Source: Alphaproteobacteria bacterium (lineage in GTDB: Bacteria; Pseudomonadota; Alphaproteobacteria; Micavibrionales; UBA2020). Taken from it: DNA of 14,061 nucleotides. Position 1 is the first letter of the stretch. Every line of letters starts with the position of its first letter. Shown one piece after another: positions 13,978 to 14,061 of this stretch. The notes under the pieces were generated by a model, which worked only from the letters and a program-made list of their open reading frames with translations, was not told the DNA's origin and searched no databases. The position numbers and the translations under genes are program-made. The stretch spans positions 1 through 14,061 of the forward strand of contig JAGLRU010000270.1 in assembly GCA_023136145.1 (NCBI GenBank), given 5' to 3'.

Positions 13978-14061
13978 CGTCATGCCCGCCTCGTGCGGGC
14001 ATCCGGTAGGCAGTCCTGCCGTCATATGAGTTATAAGACGCGCGGACGCGCTTCTAGACCC
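13978..14061. repeat. GC-rich intergenic cluster of inverted repeats (runs to window edge)
   Basis: A perfect hairpin has arms ATGCCCGC (13982-13989) and GCGGGCAT (13995-14002) around a five-base loop. It is followed by GGCAG-TC-CTGCC (14009-14020) and, near 14036-14050, repeated GACGCGC-type arms. The composition contrasts sharply with the AT-rich aroE leader beside it. The form 'CGTCATGCCCGC...GCGGGCATCC' resembles dispersed intergenic repeats of alphaproteobacteria. It may also end transcription of a gene outside the window, since a TTTTT follows on the minus strand. Confidence 0.55.

Overview
The window looks like a chromosomal stretch of an alphaproteobacterium of moderate GC content. 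Four things support this. The order aroE-coaE-dnaQ on one strand is typical of that class. The branched-chain aminotransferase has alphaproteobacterial-type signatures. An OmpR/EnvZ-type pair sits beside it. Small GC-rich palindromic repeats of a kind common in alphaproteobacterial intergenic DNA are present. Genus cannot be fixed from the sequence. A YjfB-like motility protein and a stand-alone CZB zinc-binding protein suggest a motile, chemotactic cell.

Layout. Bases 1-639 hold the 3' part of ychF. Bases 640-1908 are a visibly AT-richer insert-like stretch with one unrecognised Lys-rich gene (730-1698) and possibly a decayed coding scrap (1682-1868). A 56-residue YjfB-like gene (1909-2079, minus) and ilvE (2138-3025, minus) follow. 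Divergent from ilvE is a two-component operon: an OmpR-family regulator (3119-3847) and its histidine kinase (3844-5193). A palindrome-rich intergenic element lies at 5222-5350.

The centre is a minus-strand biotin operon read from right to left: bioB, bioF, bioD, bioA (10877 down to 6855), with overlapping or tightly spaced genes. Together these four convert pimeloyl-ACP to biotin. No bioC or bioH, which would make the pimeloyl moiety, is present in the window. Directly behind bioA, on the same strand, lie two tandem paralogues of the isochorismatase-like cysteine hydrolase superfamily, both with an intact Asp-Lys-Cys triad. They arose by a tandem duplication of about 750 bp whose unit begins inside the last codons of bioA. 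A 72-bp block at the junction is identical in both copies, although the genes themselves have diverged strongly.

Right of the biotin operon are the stand-alone CZB protein (minus), xseB (plus), and then dnaQ, coaE and aroE (minus). coaE appears to start with TTG and overlaps the aroE stop. The window ends in a GC-rich cluster of inverted repeats (13978-14061).

The least explained items are the tandem hydrolases and their identical junction block, the AT-rich orphan gene, and the bioF carboxyl terminus, which is encoded by a palindromic repeat. I found no tRNA, rRNA, CRISPR array, transposase or clear phage gene.
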